Assembly: GCA_963920575.1 (NCBI GenBank)
Contig: OY986964.1
Span: 33,847,685 to 33,911,684, forward strand
Source of the DNA: Narthecium ossifragum
Taxonomy: Eukaryota > Streptophyta > Magnoliopsida > Dioscoreales > Nartheciaceae
Direction: 5' to 3'
Length of the DNA: 64,000 nucleotides
Shown here: one piece after another, positions 36,356 through 48,226 of the stretch
Position numbering within the stretch: position 1 is the stretch's first letter
How the letters are laid out: the number at the start of each line of letters is the position of its first letter
Made by a program: the position numbers and the translations under genes
Notes under the pieces: model-generated
Told to the model about the DNA's origin: nothing
The model's database searches: none
Seen by the model: the letters and a program-made list of their open reading frames with translations, nothing else

Positions 36356-36863
36356 GGGTAAATTACAGTTTTGGATTTTGTGATTTGAATTAAATTTTAC
36401 ATGTAATTTCAAAACTTTCAAATAAAACCATGACGTTTGAATTTCGTTTCAAATAAAACTCACCATAACATTACGTAGCTTATTTCCCTCCTAACTTTTA
36501 ACAGCCATTGTCATCGGGGTTAGAGTTTACACGGACCTCTCCGTCCTCCTTCAACCGCCCTCTTTAGCTTGCAAAATTCCTCAAGGCTTCGATTAACAAG
36601 AATCAGACGTCGAATATCAATAAACCTATCCGGAGGCCAGAGCCACATTGGTCGGTGATTTCAACAACATTGCATCTTTCCATTTATCGTGACCCATTTG
36701 CATTCAACCCGCGTGACCCATTTGCATTCAACCCGTGCAACAATGTCGATGTTCAAAGGCCTTGTTTGAAACGAAATTCAAAAGCCTTATTTGAAAGGTT
36801 TGAAACTACAACGTTTAAATGAAACTACATCAAAACCGCATAGCCCAAAAGTGTAATTTACCC
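36356..36863. mobile_element. MULE-type MITE with 10-bp target duplication (508 bp)
   Basis: The ends GGGTAAATTACA and TGTAATTTACCC are inverted. Longer inverted similarity includes TTTGAATTTCGTTTCAAA. Flanks TTTCAAACGT (36346-36355) and TTTCAAACAT (36864-36873) form a near-perfect 10-bp direct repeat, in the size range of Mutator-like insertions. No reading frame of note. Confidence 0.75.
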
Positions 36864-36873
36864 TTTCAAACAT

Positions 36874-37735
36874 AACATCCAGGTTTACTGAGCGCTCGGG
36901 CGTATGCATCTGACATCTCGTGTGCCCCGGCACATGGTTATTAAATCAGCTTCGAGTTCCGGGTTGCTTTGTCCAATCCATCTAAGTTTAATAACTGATG
37001 ATCTACCAACAGCAAAGAAGACTAGCCATGGCATGCTTGAAAACCAAGACTAGCCATGGTTTACAGTACTGAGGCTGTATTTTGGTACAATCTGAATGAA
37101 TCAAGCATATTTTTAAGATCAATCCCTAGAACATTTCAGACATAGATGATACCCAAATAAATCGCACAGCTCAAGCTTGAGAGAAATTAATATATGTCTG
37201 TCCTCGAACAGCATAGAGAAAAAAGCAGCAGCATGAGGAAGATCAGAAGATGGATAAGAAGAAGGGCTTACTGCATTTTCACCTGATGATTAAAACCGAT
37301 GCTGATAGAAGATATGATGATGAGTACATGGACATTTTCCCATCAATCAATGTCCAAGCTCGAATGGGATTCGTACCCAACCTGGTAGTCAGTAGCAACC
37401 GTAAAATGAAGCTACATTAATTGGTGCTGGTCAGGATCTGGCTTAATTATTCGACGAAAAAAACCCCAGACACTAAAACTAAACAAACACCATAACTTGA
37501 CAAAGAATGCAATGAAATAATGGAAAGATTGAAGAACTTGTGAGGTGCATTTGATATGTTGAATTTAGTAAACCGTTTTATTTTTGGAGGCAAATTGAGG
37601 GAGTAAGTGCCCCAAAAGAAGCCTACTAAAGTGAACCATGAATGGAGACAGAGACAGCACTATAGTCCACAACAAAAGTGGACATAGCTCATTGGAAGGC
37701 CAAAAAACAAAAAAAAACAAAAAAAAATCTCTTTT
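36874..37735 (-). other. 3' flank of the PRPP synthetase gene
   Basis: The sequence includes the likely 3' untranslated region of the minus-strand gene next door. Nothing else is recognised. Confidence 0.35.
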
Positions 37736-40700
37736 TCACTGGAAGATGCTGCTTACGGAGCAATCATCGTGAACACGCCAAATGGTCTCGCCTAGAAGAT
37801 TGGCCACTGAGAGAACTGTCAGCTGAGGGAAACTCTTTTGCTCCAACACTGGGATAGTGTTTGTGATGATGACTTCATGAAACAGGCCACTTGACAACCT
37901 CTCAATTGCAGGGGGGCTACAAATATAACCATGAAAAAGAGAATGTTAATAGACGGAAGATAAATCGAAAAGAAAGGCGATATTAACATGTTCAAAACCC
38001 AAGTAATTGACGCTGAAGTGAAACAAAAAAAAACGAGAAAAACAAACAAAAGCTAAGGAAATTTTCTTCAAAGAAGATTAGCTCATGTAGTTCAAGTGAC
38101 AATAAACATCAGACCGTTCATTACATCTGCAAGTACTTTGGCACTAAGAATCGGGAAAAAAAATTGCACATGAAAATATCATATAATGTCTGCTCCTGCC
38201 AACCCCACCAGATGAAAAATGAATTGAAATGGAAATAGTGTTGCAGTTTGCGTCTTCCAAAACTTCACATGCTTTTCTGGCTCTACATCACGTCTTGTGG
38301 ACCACATACCTCACTACCCAAGGTCTTCAGGTAAGGTAAAAACATACTGCAAGGCACATTGAACAAATAAAAAATGCTCTTCTTCTAGACTTGTGAAACA
38401 CAATATCATCACTACACACTCCACTATCATTTTTTATCATCTTAAGCTATAATCAGCAATGCGATACTAACTGACTATATACCTTGCTTCCTTCCGAATC
38501 CATCTCCGTACCACTAAGCACTAATTTATACTGCCTCATAAAGATACATAACTCAAAATTACAAGCAAGGAGAATAAGAAAGTACTATGACGACACATAG
38601 GCTAGATCGGAATCCTTAAAAGAGGTTAATGGGTTAATATGGCTCTTTGCCCCCACTTTGATTAATTCTAGAACCCAGAAATCTTGGATTTCACCAGCAC
38701 TTTATTCACTCTATCCTTTTCCAGATCGATCTCGATTGAAAGCCTTGCATACAGCAGCCAAGAGGCTGATCTAGCTTAAGCGTCCGCCATAATAGGTTAG
38801 GTCTACCCGCCAGTCTTGTAAAATCCATTTTTATGTCTTCTCATCAGTAGTCTAACGATAGACCTTGGAGTTTCAAACTAAGCTCTTTGTGGGAATTGAA
38901 ACCCACTATTTACAAGCAGTGAAACCCACTGTCTATAAAATCTTTATTTCAGCCATAAAATCGAATTAGCAGTAACAAACACATGACAAAAAATACATTG
39001 ATGCCATCTTCAACTCTAGCAACAGTCTTTAAGCACATGGCATTCATATGCGAGATGACTTTACAAAACAAAAACTGCAAACTATCCATGAACAGGAGAA
39101 ATTGAAACAAATACCTGAAAACAGCATGTGTGCTGCAAGCATAGACTTCCTTTGCTCCCTGTTGATGCAGTAGCTCTGCACCTTTTGCAATCGTACCTGC
39201 ACCATTCACCTCGCAATTAATTCCAAGTTGGGCCACAAACCGGACATTATAAAAGATCATACCACCCAAGTAATACAATGCTAGCACTTGAAGTGCATTA
39301 CCATAATAAGAAAATTACTAAAGAAATAAAACCAATAGCTATAGTCACACATCGAAGACTAACACCTAAGAAAGTAGAAGAAAAAAAAAAGAATAAAACC
39401 CTAAAAATAACTAAGCTTAATCCTCAGTTTAATCACCAGCACTTTCTTTATCTAAATGCCTATACAAGTACACACGAGTACAGATGTAAAACTAAAGTAT
39501 GAAATTTCTTAAGTGTATTTCATCCACTCGGCCCAACTCACTCTTCACACCAGACCTTTTACTTTGAATCTCTTGCTCAAGATTTTTCCTTCCAGGTAGA
39601 AACCAAGGAGGTTGCAACCCTAGGTCCCTAGTCCTTCATATCAATTGTCACCTATAGCCCTTCGTATATATTCTCACTCAATCTCTCTCAAAGGCCCATC
39701 GGTCAAGCAACACTTCAAAACTTTAAACTCTAACTTGACATCAAGAACTTTGCATTTAGTTCTTGCTATAATTTGAGTGTGATGCTTATTTGGCTATGGC
39801 TTACTTGATCTCAGTAAATAGAGGAGATACTGCTGAAATTTCATTTAGGTTCTGTATTTTGGTTTCCAAAAGACTATAAGGCTCACATTAAAAACTGCTA
39901 TTATTTCATCCTCTGAGTACTTATAGCATATTAATAGAGAAAACAGCAGTTCAGATTCCCATAAGTAGGATAGTTACTTACCAGCAGTATCAATCATGTC
40001 ATCCACCATGACAGCCACTTTTCCTCTGACATCGCCAATGAGATTCATGACCTGCATAAATAACATAAGTTTATGACGAATTATATGGCAGGTATGTCAT
40101 TCATAAATCATCACTCATGACTAAGGATAGAGAATGCATCACACAAGAAAAGCTAGCTCTAGATAAATGATTTAAAACCTAAAAAATGTCATTTCCTAAT
40201 TATTAGCTAGGAGAATACAGATAAGAAACTTGAAACAACTGCAATAGTAAATGAAGACAAAAAAAAAGTGCACACATGGGCGTTGATATGTCAACAGGTA
40301 GCTCAACTACGCAAAGTGGAATAGCCCGTTGCTAAGGTATCAATGCGCTAGTTTGTTAACTGAAATTTTAAGTTGGGCAGCTTGCATGACTAAAAGCTAC
40401 AAACACATTATGTTTATTATTCAAGTGGACGAAGAAGCAGTAGACAAAGAAATGAAACTGTCCCTTGGGCAGAGTTAAGTTTGTGATCTTAACTTCGAAA
40501 GCTTGCTTCCAAGCATGCAACTGAGTTTGAATAAGATATAATAGAAAAGGTTCCCAAAGAAAGCATGATTATATTACCTCAGCAAGGTTGTGGCCCTGAC
40601 GCCTTTTATCTACGATGGCGAGAGGTGCATCTGATAGTTTCTTAGCAAAAGCCCGTGCCCTTGCAACCCCACCAACATCTGGAGAGACCACTACCAACTC

Positions 40701-42251
40701 ATCTGAACAAATGGTCTTGCTGGCCAGGTAATCAAGAATTACAGGCTTGACATGAAAAGCACAAACATATACATCAGCCTTATTCGGGAATAAAGCATCC
40801 CTTGCACCCATGGTGATTCAAAAATATGAAGAATAATACAATGGGGATTACCTGGCCATACACATGATCCACGGGTATATCAAAATACCCCATGGACTGA
40901 CCAGAATGCAGATCACATGCAAGTAAACGATGTGCACCTGCTTCAGTAATCAAGTTCGCAACGAGTTTGGCAGCAATGGATTCACGCCCTTGGGTCTAAG
41001 AAATCAATTGGAGCTCCAATAAACAAATTATAGGATAGGAAGCACATAGAATGTTATTGAAAGAAAAAATACAAATTTCTATTATGCTAGAAATAACATT
41101 TGGGACTAGCCTATGGATGACTACAAGCGAATACACAATGGAAGATATCAGAAAATGAAAGTTCCTATTCCTAAAGTGGAGCAACCAGGACAAAGCAACC
41201 AAAGGCACAAGTAATACGGAGTTGAAAAATTACAAGATTTACTGCCAAATTTTCCTCACAAATAGCAAATATTGGATCAATTAGATAGATTGATTTCCTC
41301 TCTTAAAGCAGTCTACCTTTCTGTCAGCTCTAGCGTAGCCAAAATACGGGATAACTGCAGTGATAGTTTTGGCAGATGCTCTGCGACATGCGTCAATCAT
41401 TATCAAAAGCTCCATGAGATTCTCATTCGCTGGGGGGCATGTTGGTTGAACTAAGAAAACATCACATCCTCTCACGCTCTCCTGTAACTGAACATATATT
41501 TCCCCATCAGCAAACCGCTTTATCTTGATTCTCCCAAGGTCCAGGCCTAAGTAGCTCGCAATTTCCTGTGGGTCAAACATTGCCATGAGTAATCACTTCA
41601 ACAACTCTAACAAGATGAGATCTATATCGTAACTAGTCAAATCATGTCGTCCAGACCCTCTGATGATCATAAATTGCAGAAATAACCCACAACACTCATT
41701 CTACGTTGGCTTCCATTGACAAGTTAACAACTTTTTAAAATCAGCCATAATGTAATGGTAAATCTACCTGAGAAAGCGCAGGATTAGCAGTGCCCGAAAA
41801 AATGCGCAGCCTTGTGTCATGCTTATAGCTTGTACCTTCCAGAACTGGTGCTACGAACATCTGATCATGGAAAGCTGGTGAAGATGGTAGTGCCCCATTA
41901 AGAGCCCTCACCGGCTCAACCAATTTGCATTGCTGAATACACAGAGACAAAAGCACTAAGTTCAAAGGGATGAAATGAAAACCCAAGTAAGGAAAATCGT
42001 CACAAATTCGACCATAAAACAATCAAGAAACCCCAATTGAAAACCCCCAAAATATAAAATGGTTCTAGAGAGAGGAAACAAAAAACTCCTAACAAAAGAA
42101 AAATCGTCACACTCACAGCGGGCTTTCGAGTCGACGACGGGAAGGAGCAAAGAGACGGCCTCTCCCGGATCAAAACCCTACTGAACGGAGACAATTCAGA
42201 GCTCGAGCTCCTCCTCAAAGGCGCGGTGGCGGAGAACGCTACCGAATTCAT
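37736..42251 (-). CDS. PRS1: Ribose-phosphate pyrophosphokinase (PRPP synthetase), plastid type (8 exons)
   Basis: This enzyme makes PRPP from ribose-5-phosphate and ATP for nucleotide, His and Trp synthesis. Minus-strand exons: 42251-42117, 41932-41768, 41565-41317, 40995-40852, 40745-40578, 40051-39982, 39196-39115, 37916-37736. Phases close perfectly to 397 aa. A Ser/Arg-rich N terminus of about 85 residues suits a plastid transit peptide. Core motifs are [71 protein letters not shown] (flexible-loop region, from residue 249) and the PRPP-binding loop [12 protein letters not shown] (301-312). The C terminus is [11 protein letters not shown]. The Met at 42251 is used, since the only upstream in-frame alternative is GTG. 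It resembles Arabidopsis PRS1/PRS2; the exact paralogue is not certain. Confidence 0.93.
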
Positions 42252-42780
42252 CACTGGCGATCGATATCGAGCGGGAAATCTAGGGCTTCGACTCTCTCGA
42301 CGATATTACGACCCGGTCGCCTCCTGTGGATCCGACAACCATCCTTGATATTTATAGGGATTTTTGCATCCAATTAGCCAGAATTGCACTTTGGTACCAG
42401 GTTTGAAATTTACAATTTAACATCATGGTAAAATGGTTCAACCCTCCAACGATGTTATATGGGCTGACGGTAAACTGGTCAAGTGATACCATCAGCCCAA
42501 ACAGCCACGTAAATGAGGGGGAGCAGTGCAGCTGCCGATCGAAGGTGAGTCGCATGGGGAAAGAGAAAATGGCGCCGAGGGAGACATCGGACACCGGAGG
42601 TAGGAGAGAATGGAGGATTGGCTGACGTTGGAGGTAGAGAGAGAGGGAGGTGAGTCGAGGGGTGGGTGTTTAGTCCCGATCATTGTCCAATTGTGCGATC
42701 TTCTCCTCGATCTCCTCTCGAAATTACATCATCACTACCAACTTCTCCTCGAGTCAGCACCAAAACCAGGGATCATGGAG
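42252..42780. other. Upstream region of the PRPP synthetase gene
   Basis: This is the promoter side of the minus-strand PRPP synthetase. No clear TATA box was identified. A GC-rich stretch at 42540-42660 has no recognisable protein in any frame. Confidence 0.3.
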
Positions 42781-43474
42781 GATCCCATCGACGGTGATCC
42801 TGGTTACTAGATTCGTATCCAGCAATCGTCCAATGAGGCGTCGGACCGCCGATGAGATCCATTTTGGACACCTATACTCGCCGCAATAGATCTTGGGGTA
42901 GAGGTTCATGAGATTAGGGTCGTTGGACGGAAGGTACTTAGTGTTGAGGACGAAGAGGATAATGCAGCAGGATCAGACATCGACCTTCGCTCCTTCGTAG
43001 CCATGCATAGAGAGGACCTCTGGGGTGACAAAGGCAGGGGGTGCCACAAAGGGTGTGGAGAAGCCCGTCGACGCAGAGGTGTCGGAGGCGACGGAGAGAG
43101 ATCTTGGACTAGGTAGCGAGGACTTCAAATAGCCGAACGACATGGGGGTGGTGGAGGCAATAAAGGGTCGCGATCTCGCGGTTGATGCAGGGGGCAAGGT
43201 TGTCGCGAAGGGTCCTCATGTGGAGGGCATTGACGAGTGCGAGCGGGCGCACGGAGAGTCGAGCCGCGTCGGCCCAATCGCCAGCAAGGAACTCGTGAAT
43301 GTGGTCGCTGAGCTCGGAGCCTCGGAGGGGGTAGAGAAGGCAGATGGCCATCAACGGCCGACATCCACCGTGGGGCATATGTTCTTCTCCACTAGCGACA
43401 AAAAAAGGGGAAAATGAGGGCAAAACCACATTTCGTGACAGGAAATCGGGGTAAAACCACACACGTGCGCACAC
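42780..43474 (-). pseudogene. CIPK-type protein kinase fragment, frameshifted and internally deleted
   Basis: Pieces of a CBL-interacting protein kinase appear on the minus strand in changing frames. They are INREIATLYCLHHPHVVRLFEVLAT (about 43190-43110), then DGLLHTLCGTP and FVTPEVLSMHGYEGAKVDV in two frames (about 43075-42975), then [21 protein letters not shown] and [25 protein letters not shown] (about 42960-42775). Kinase subdomains V to VIb, including the HRD catalytic loop, are missing between the first two pieces. It is intronless, so it may descend from an intronless CIPK or a retrocopy. No function is expected. Confidence 0.75.
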
Positions 43475-43479
43475 ATGAG

Positions 43480-43980
43480 CGGTTCCCCATCAAATTATAA
43501 TAATGGAGTCAATAGTCGGAACTAAATTTCACTTTTAGTTTATAACTTAGTGGTATCTAATTGCAAATTCTAAATATGATGATAACAAAGTGTAATTATG
43601 AGAAAGTGTAGGATATTTGAACGCAAAAACACGATATTTATAACTGTTGATTGCCGAATTCGGATCCGAAAAAGATCACGGATGCTCATTAATTCCGTGC
43701 CCAAATTGGTTTATTTATACGTATGAATCTTATCCAAATGTATAAAAGATTTGAGGCTTAAAGTAATTAATTAATGACCTTTCTTTTGTGATTGCAAACG
43801 TAAAGAGTCATTCACTCGTGAAAGAAAGAAGACATTTAATAGGATTAACTATTTCAAACGGCGCTTATGCTTTCATTAGTTTCATATAATACAAGGAGTT
43901 ATTTGCAAAAACGTTACTTATCATAATAATTAAGGTAGTTTTATTATTATATTATTATTATCATTCATCAAGAAAGTAGC
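43480..43980. other. AT-rich intergenic stretch
   Basis: No gene, RNA gene or clear repeat recognised in this stretch. Confidence 0.3.
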
Positions 43981-44023
43981 TAATTGATCTCCAAGTGCAA
44001 TTGGAAGTGGATATATGATGATC

Positions 44024-44422
44024 CTACACGGAGGGAACCGGCGGCGGCCGGCCATGGCGCACTACGAGCGAACACTTGCCCACCAAGAAGATGCCCTGAT
44101 GGAAATCGAGCCTCGGCCTGGCGGGGAACATGGTTGTTCGGCAGTTCCAGCTGAGCGCGAGGAAGACTTTGCAACATTGGACGCTCACCGGCACATGACG
44201 GATGCCGCCCGGCTTGCCGACGGTCAAGACGACGTTGAAGACGTCGTCGATGCAGCCGGGAACTTTGGACAGCGGCCGCCAGCACTCTTCGACCACTTTG
44301 GTGTTCGAGGGGCCTATGGGAGCCCATCCGGGGATCTTTTCACCGGAGACGGGCCATGTCGCGGCGGCGGCGAAGAGGAGGGATAGCATGCATGTGGCGG
44401 CGGCAGGGCTGAGGATGGCCAT
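44024..44422 (-). CDS. EC1/ECA1-like secreted cysteine-rich protein, gene 1
   Basis: This intronless 132-aa protein has an N-terminal hydrophobic signal (MLSLLFAAAATWPVSG) and a prolamin-like six-cysteine domain: ECW, GCID, QCC, a single C in WNCR, and KC. The spacing fits the ECA1 gametogenesis-related/EC1 family, whose characterised Arabidopsis members are secreted by the egg cell and activate sperm at fertilisation. Other members act elsewhere in the female gametophyte, so the tissue here is inferred. A TATA box (TATAAATA, 44489-44482) sits about 60 bp upstream. The gene is about 45% identical by eye to gene 2, mainly around WRPLS and CCxV. The C terminus is a short basic, Pro-rich tail. 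Confidence 0.8.
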   Translation of the reverse strand: MAILSPAAATCMLSLLFAAAATWPVSGEKIPGWAPIGPSNTKVVEECWRPLSKVPGCIDDVFNVVLTVGKPGGIRHVPVSVQCCKVFLALSWNCRTTMFPARPRLDFHQGIFLVGKCSLVVRHGRPPPVPSV

Positions 44423-44429
44423 CTTTGGA

Positions 44430-45690
44430 TGACGCAGCAGGTTTTTTAAGTTTTTTTAAACTTTGAACACGGTTGTGGGGTTATTTATACAACAGTTCTT
44501 GAGGGTTTATGGCGCCGTGTTTAATTCACCGAAATAACCGATGAAAAAGCACGTAACTGTTGTCCTGATATTCATGATTTTGTTAAAGTGATGCAAATTA
44601 GGTTTCAAGTTTTGGTATTGGTATCAATTCGGTTCGAGCAAAAACCTAATTCATTTTATCGGTTTCAGGATCGATCATTTGATGTCAAAACCTAATATGG
44701 AGTTTTGAACTCGATCGGCTGAAACTTCAAACCATGATCGCAAAACAGAGTAAGATGAAAATGGTGTGAATATTACAAAATTAATTTTAGTCTTGCGATG
44801 CTCAAACGTAAACTTAGCCTAAATGACTAAATTGCGTCGTCTGATATCAACGCAAAGAATCACTAAAAGATCACCACAAAGCTACAGGAAAAATAATAAT
44901 CGAGATTTTGAAAAAGAAAACCCCAGCTAATAAAATCGTCACACAGTCGATCACCATAAAAAAAGCTCAGGAAACTCTAATAAAGAATCCCCAAAATATA
45001 AAACTTCTCCAAAACCTGGAGCAGGAAATCTACGAAATTCAGGGGACCTGCGGTTGAGATTAATCTCAACCGTTGGACTTTGATTCAGCGGTTGAGATTA
45101 AAACCATATTTCCTTCTTCTCGCTTATTTATTACTCCCCTTTATGACTAAGTAAAGGTGATTTTGACCTCAACCGTTGGATCAAAATCACTGCAAGGCTT
45201 GCATCCTATTCTGGAATCCGGATCCAGTAAGATTATGAACGCTCATTTCCGGTCCAAATTTTTTCTGTGTGATCTTATCCAGTTTTATAAAAGATCGGTT
45301 GCTAATTAAAGAAATTACCTTTGTTTTGTGATTTCTTGGTTTTTTTTTTCTTTTTTAACATGTTTTAGCTTTGTAAGATAAATGCAAAACAAGACCTTAA
45401 TTAGGCTTCTTTAAAATCCGAAAATCTACACCAAAAATCCTCCTCAAGGAGGAGGTTGCCAAGAAATAACACACTTGTTCAGTTATTCTACCATACAGGA
45501 CATATATCTTTGCCTTCACCAAATTCAAGATACATGATAAGAGCTGAAACAAACATCTTCAATATTATTATCCTTCATCAAGAACCTATATAGTTGATGA
45601 TTGATCTCCAAGTGCAATATGGCCTGGATCGAGCAACTAGCTATAGCTAGGCCAAGCATGAAATTAAGTGGATATATATATATATAGATG
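44430..45690. other. Intergenic, with a relic of PRPP synthetase intron 1
   Basis: About 44915-45020 matches intron 1 of the PRPP synthetase (about 41975-42085). Shared pieces in order include AAAATCGTCACA, CGAxxACCATAAAA and CCCCAAAATATAAAA. The rest is AT-rich, with an imperfect palindrome GGTTGAGATTAATCTCAACC at about 45050-45070. Confidence 0.45.
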
Positions 45691-45700
45691 GGATATGATC

Positions 45701-46123
45701 CTAGGCGGAGGGAGCCGGCGGCAGGCTGTGCCTCTTGCTACGGAGCACTACGATCGTGCATTTGGTCCACAGGAGGATGTTCTGCGAGAAATCGATCCCC
45801 GGCAGGGAGGGGAACATCGTGGTGTGGCACTCAGACTTGAGCGCGCGGTAGACCTGGCAGCATTGGAGGCCCATGGGCACATTACCAGTGAAGCCGGTGG
45901 TCAAGAGCACGTTGAAGATGCTGTCGATGCAGCCGCCGACTCTCGACAGCGGCCTCCAGCATTCTTCCACCACCTGAGCTGTGCCGTTCACGTGGCGTAT
46001 GGGAAACCCTCTCCTGGTGACCTCTTCACCGGAGACGGCCGGCCATGTCGTCGCGGCGGCCGCGAGGAGGAGGAGGTGGAGTAGCATGGTTGTGGCGCCG
46101 CCTGCCGGCTTGAGGATGGCCAT
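45701..46123 (-). CDS. EC1/ECA1-like secreted cysteine-rich protein, gene 2
   Basis: A 140-aa intronless protein. The signal peptide is MLLHLLLLAAAATTWPAVSG. The six-cysteine prolamin-like domain reads EECWRPLSRVGGCID..QCCQVY..SECHTTMFP..WTKC. It is closely related to gene 1, in the same orientation 1.7 kb away, so it is a tandem duplicate. A TATAAATA box lies at 46212-46205, with the same GTGGGGT context as gene 1. The protein is predicted to be secreted. Its partner or receptor cannot be judged from the sequence. Confidence 0.8.
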   Translation of the reverse strand: MAILKPAGGATTMLLHLLLLAAAATTWPAVSGEEVTRRGFPIRHVNGTAQVVEECWRPLSRVGGCIDSIFNVLLTTGFTGNVPMGLQCCQVYRALKSECHTTMFPSLPGIDFSQNILLWTKCTIVVLRSKRHSLPPAPSA

Positions 46124-46204
46124 CTTTGCTCGATCGACGCAGAAGGTTTTGATCTTTTGCGCAACGCAGAAGGATGGCAGAGAAGAACAGGGCTGTGGGG
46201 TCGC

Positions 46205-46212
46205 TATTTATA
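46205..46212 (-). promoter_or_regulatory. TATA box of EC1-like gene 2
   Basis: TATAAATA on the minus strand, about 80 bp before the ATG. The flanking GTGGGG(T) motif is repeated at gene 1 (44475-44489), suggesting a conserved core promoter. Confidence 0.5.
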
Positions 46213-46229
46213 CAATTGATCTTTGAGGG

Positions 46230-46918
46230 TTTATGGTGTGTTTAATTCATGAAATAACTTATGAAACATGTACGTATATAACTGTTGTATTAATGAACAT
46301 ATTGTGTATATTGTCAAAAAGACCTACTACGAATGAAACTCATGATACAAATTAAAAAGGTTGGAATTTTAAAGAGCTTATGCATATAGTCCATCGCCCG
46401 ATCGGAGGGTGTGAGCATGCATATCATTAGTTGTCGTATACTCGTAGCTAGGGACCTATATCCAATGCGTTATAGAGGTTTATTTTTTAAATAATTATTA
46501 TTTAGTCTCATTTTGAGATCTTTATTGTTCTAATAAATATCGAATAACAGACTATTTGACAAATCTCCTTAAATACAAAGAGTTATTTTCCATCGTCCGA
46601 TAAATTACGCCTTTATTACTTTATAAGGTAGATTAAAGTTTCATCGGGTCAACATGACAATCAAAGACGTAAAGTAACATTTTTGCACTTAAGTTTGAGT
46701 GATTATTCATTTAAATTGAGTTGTGGACTTGTAATTCTAGACCAAAAAAAGAAGGCTAAAATGTCTTTAAATGATTTTGGATTTTATGTCAACAAAGTTA
46801 AAATTGTATTGAACCCGTCTGATTGTCCGAACAACAAGTGTGACAGGGTATATATAACAAAATAAACAATTTAGAAGGTTATTTAGGTAAATTCAGATTT
46901 ATGAGGGTGTTGATCGAC
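46230..46918. other. AT-rich intergenic stretch
   Basis: No gene or recognisable repeat until MITE copy 3. Confidence 0.3.
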
Positions 46919-46921
46919 ATA

Positions 46922-47136
46922 GGGCGCGTTTGGCTCTCCCTGGATCCAGGGATCCGCGGATCCCAACGACCGGGATCCGCGCGTTTGGCATCAGCGCGGA
47001 TCCCGATCGGATTCCGAAAATTGGAATCCGTCGTGAGGCGGATTCCAATTTCGACGTTTCGAAAATTTTTCGAGACGCCGCGGGAGGTATCCACGCCCGC
47101 GGATACCTCTCCTCGGCTACCGCGCCAAACACGCCC
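46922..47136. mobile_element. GC-rich MITE, copy 3 (215 bp, inverted relative to copy 1)
   Basis: The ends are GGGCGCGTTTGGC and GCCAAACACGCCC, with a perfect 3-bp flank ATA (46919-46921 and 47137-47139). The interior is the reverse complement of copy 1 over most of its length, including the TTTCGAAAATTTTTCGA centre and GGAGGTATCC..GGATACCTC, with about 40 bp lost. This copy gives the cleanest target duplication. Confidence 0.85.
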
Positions 47137-47199
47137 ATAATGGATAAATTCGTTTGAAGGCAAGTATGGGGATTGTTTTCTCTATATAATAAGGCACTT

Positions 47200-47525
47200 G
47201 TATGCTTCCGTAAATTTGAAATTAATACGAGTGGGGACTCTCTCTATATATTCGGAAATGAAAATAGAATAAAAGTTATAATAGTATGCTTCCTTAAATT
47301 TGAGGATATGTGAATGAAATATTGATAGTAATAATGGACAAGTTTTTATTAGTTAAGCTTTTTACTCTATCTTATCTTAGAGATGCTATCCATAAATTTG
47401 AAATTAATATGAGACTGTCTCCGTACATTCGGAAATGGAAATAAAAGAACAGTTATAATAGCTAGTATGCTTCCTTAAATTTGAGGATATGTGAATAAAA
47501 TATCAATAGTAATAATGGCTAAGAT
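47200..47525. repeat. Tandem repeat of about 180 bp at the start of duplication block A
   Basis: Two units (about 47200-47340 and 47385-47525) share TAAATTTGAAATTAATA, ACATTCGGAAATG-like, TATGCTTCCTTAAATTTGAGGATATG and TAATAATGG. Block B at 55139-55330 has only one full unit, so copy number differs between the blocks. Confidence 0.75.
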
Positions 47526-48226
47526 TTTATTAGTTAAATCTTTTACTCTATTTTAGAGAGGTAATAGTAAAGATTTGCGTGAAAGGTCAAGTGGTCATAT
47601 AAACTGCACATACTCCTCCGATCGATAAACACATCTAACGATTGATTGATCTAATTTATCAGTAGAACACTATCGATAAATTATATGATGCAATCGGCAG
47701 ATGTTATGTACCCCAATCATGATCATTTTCGATAACCTCCCGTTAAATTAGCGGGTTCAAGACGTACTCGCTAGAAAGTGCTCAGATACTGGTCTCATAT
47801 GCAAAATTACTGTATTAGGCCGGGGCGGGGTCTCCAGTTAGGAAATTGTATTAATTTAAATACATGTTTTTATTTAATGACATCTAATGCATGGAATTAT
47901 TTGCAAATAAAACTTTTTCAACTGAATGATTATGGATTTTCTAAAATTTGGAGATCTTTGCTTTCACCAAATTACTGATCTTTGCTTTCACCCAAAATTT
48001 GTTAGAAATGTAAGGCATTTGCCTCCCTGAGTAATGCTTAAAAGGCTTAATAACTAATGAAAGAAAAAACAAAAAAGAATCATTCAGCTAATTATTTGCA
48101 AAAATATATATGAGGATGCATTCCACCGGAAAATATGTGACCCGAAACAAGCATCACCATTAATTATTATCTCTCCTCAACAAAAATAACTATATAGTTA
48201 ATCTCCAAAGGGAAATCACGGAGCAA

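Noticed and set aside
37290..37330. TGATGA and CTGA motifs suggesting another C/D snoRNA
   Set aside because: The motifs are not arranged with a terminal stem or an rRNA-complementary guide.
43142..43417. 91-aa plus-strand frame
   Set aside because: It is antisense to the CIPK pseudogene.
46879..47163. Frames of 75-94 aa on both strands
   Set aside because: They lie entirely within MITE copy 3 and repeat the translations seen in copy 1.
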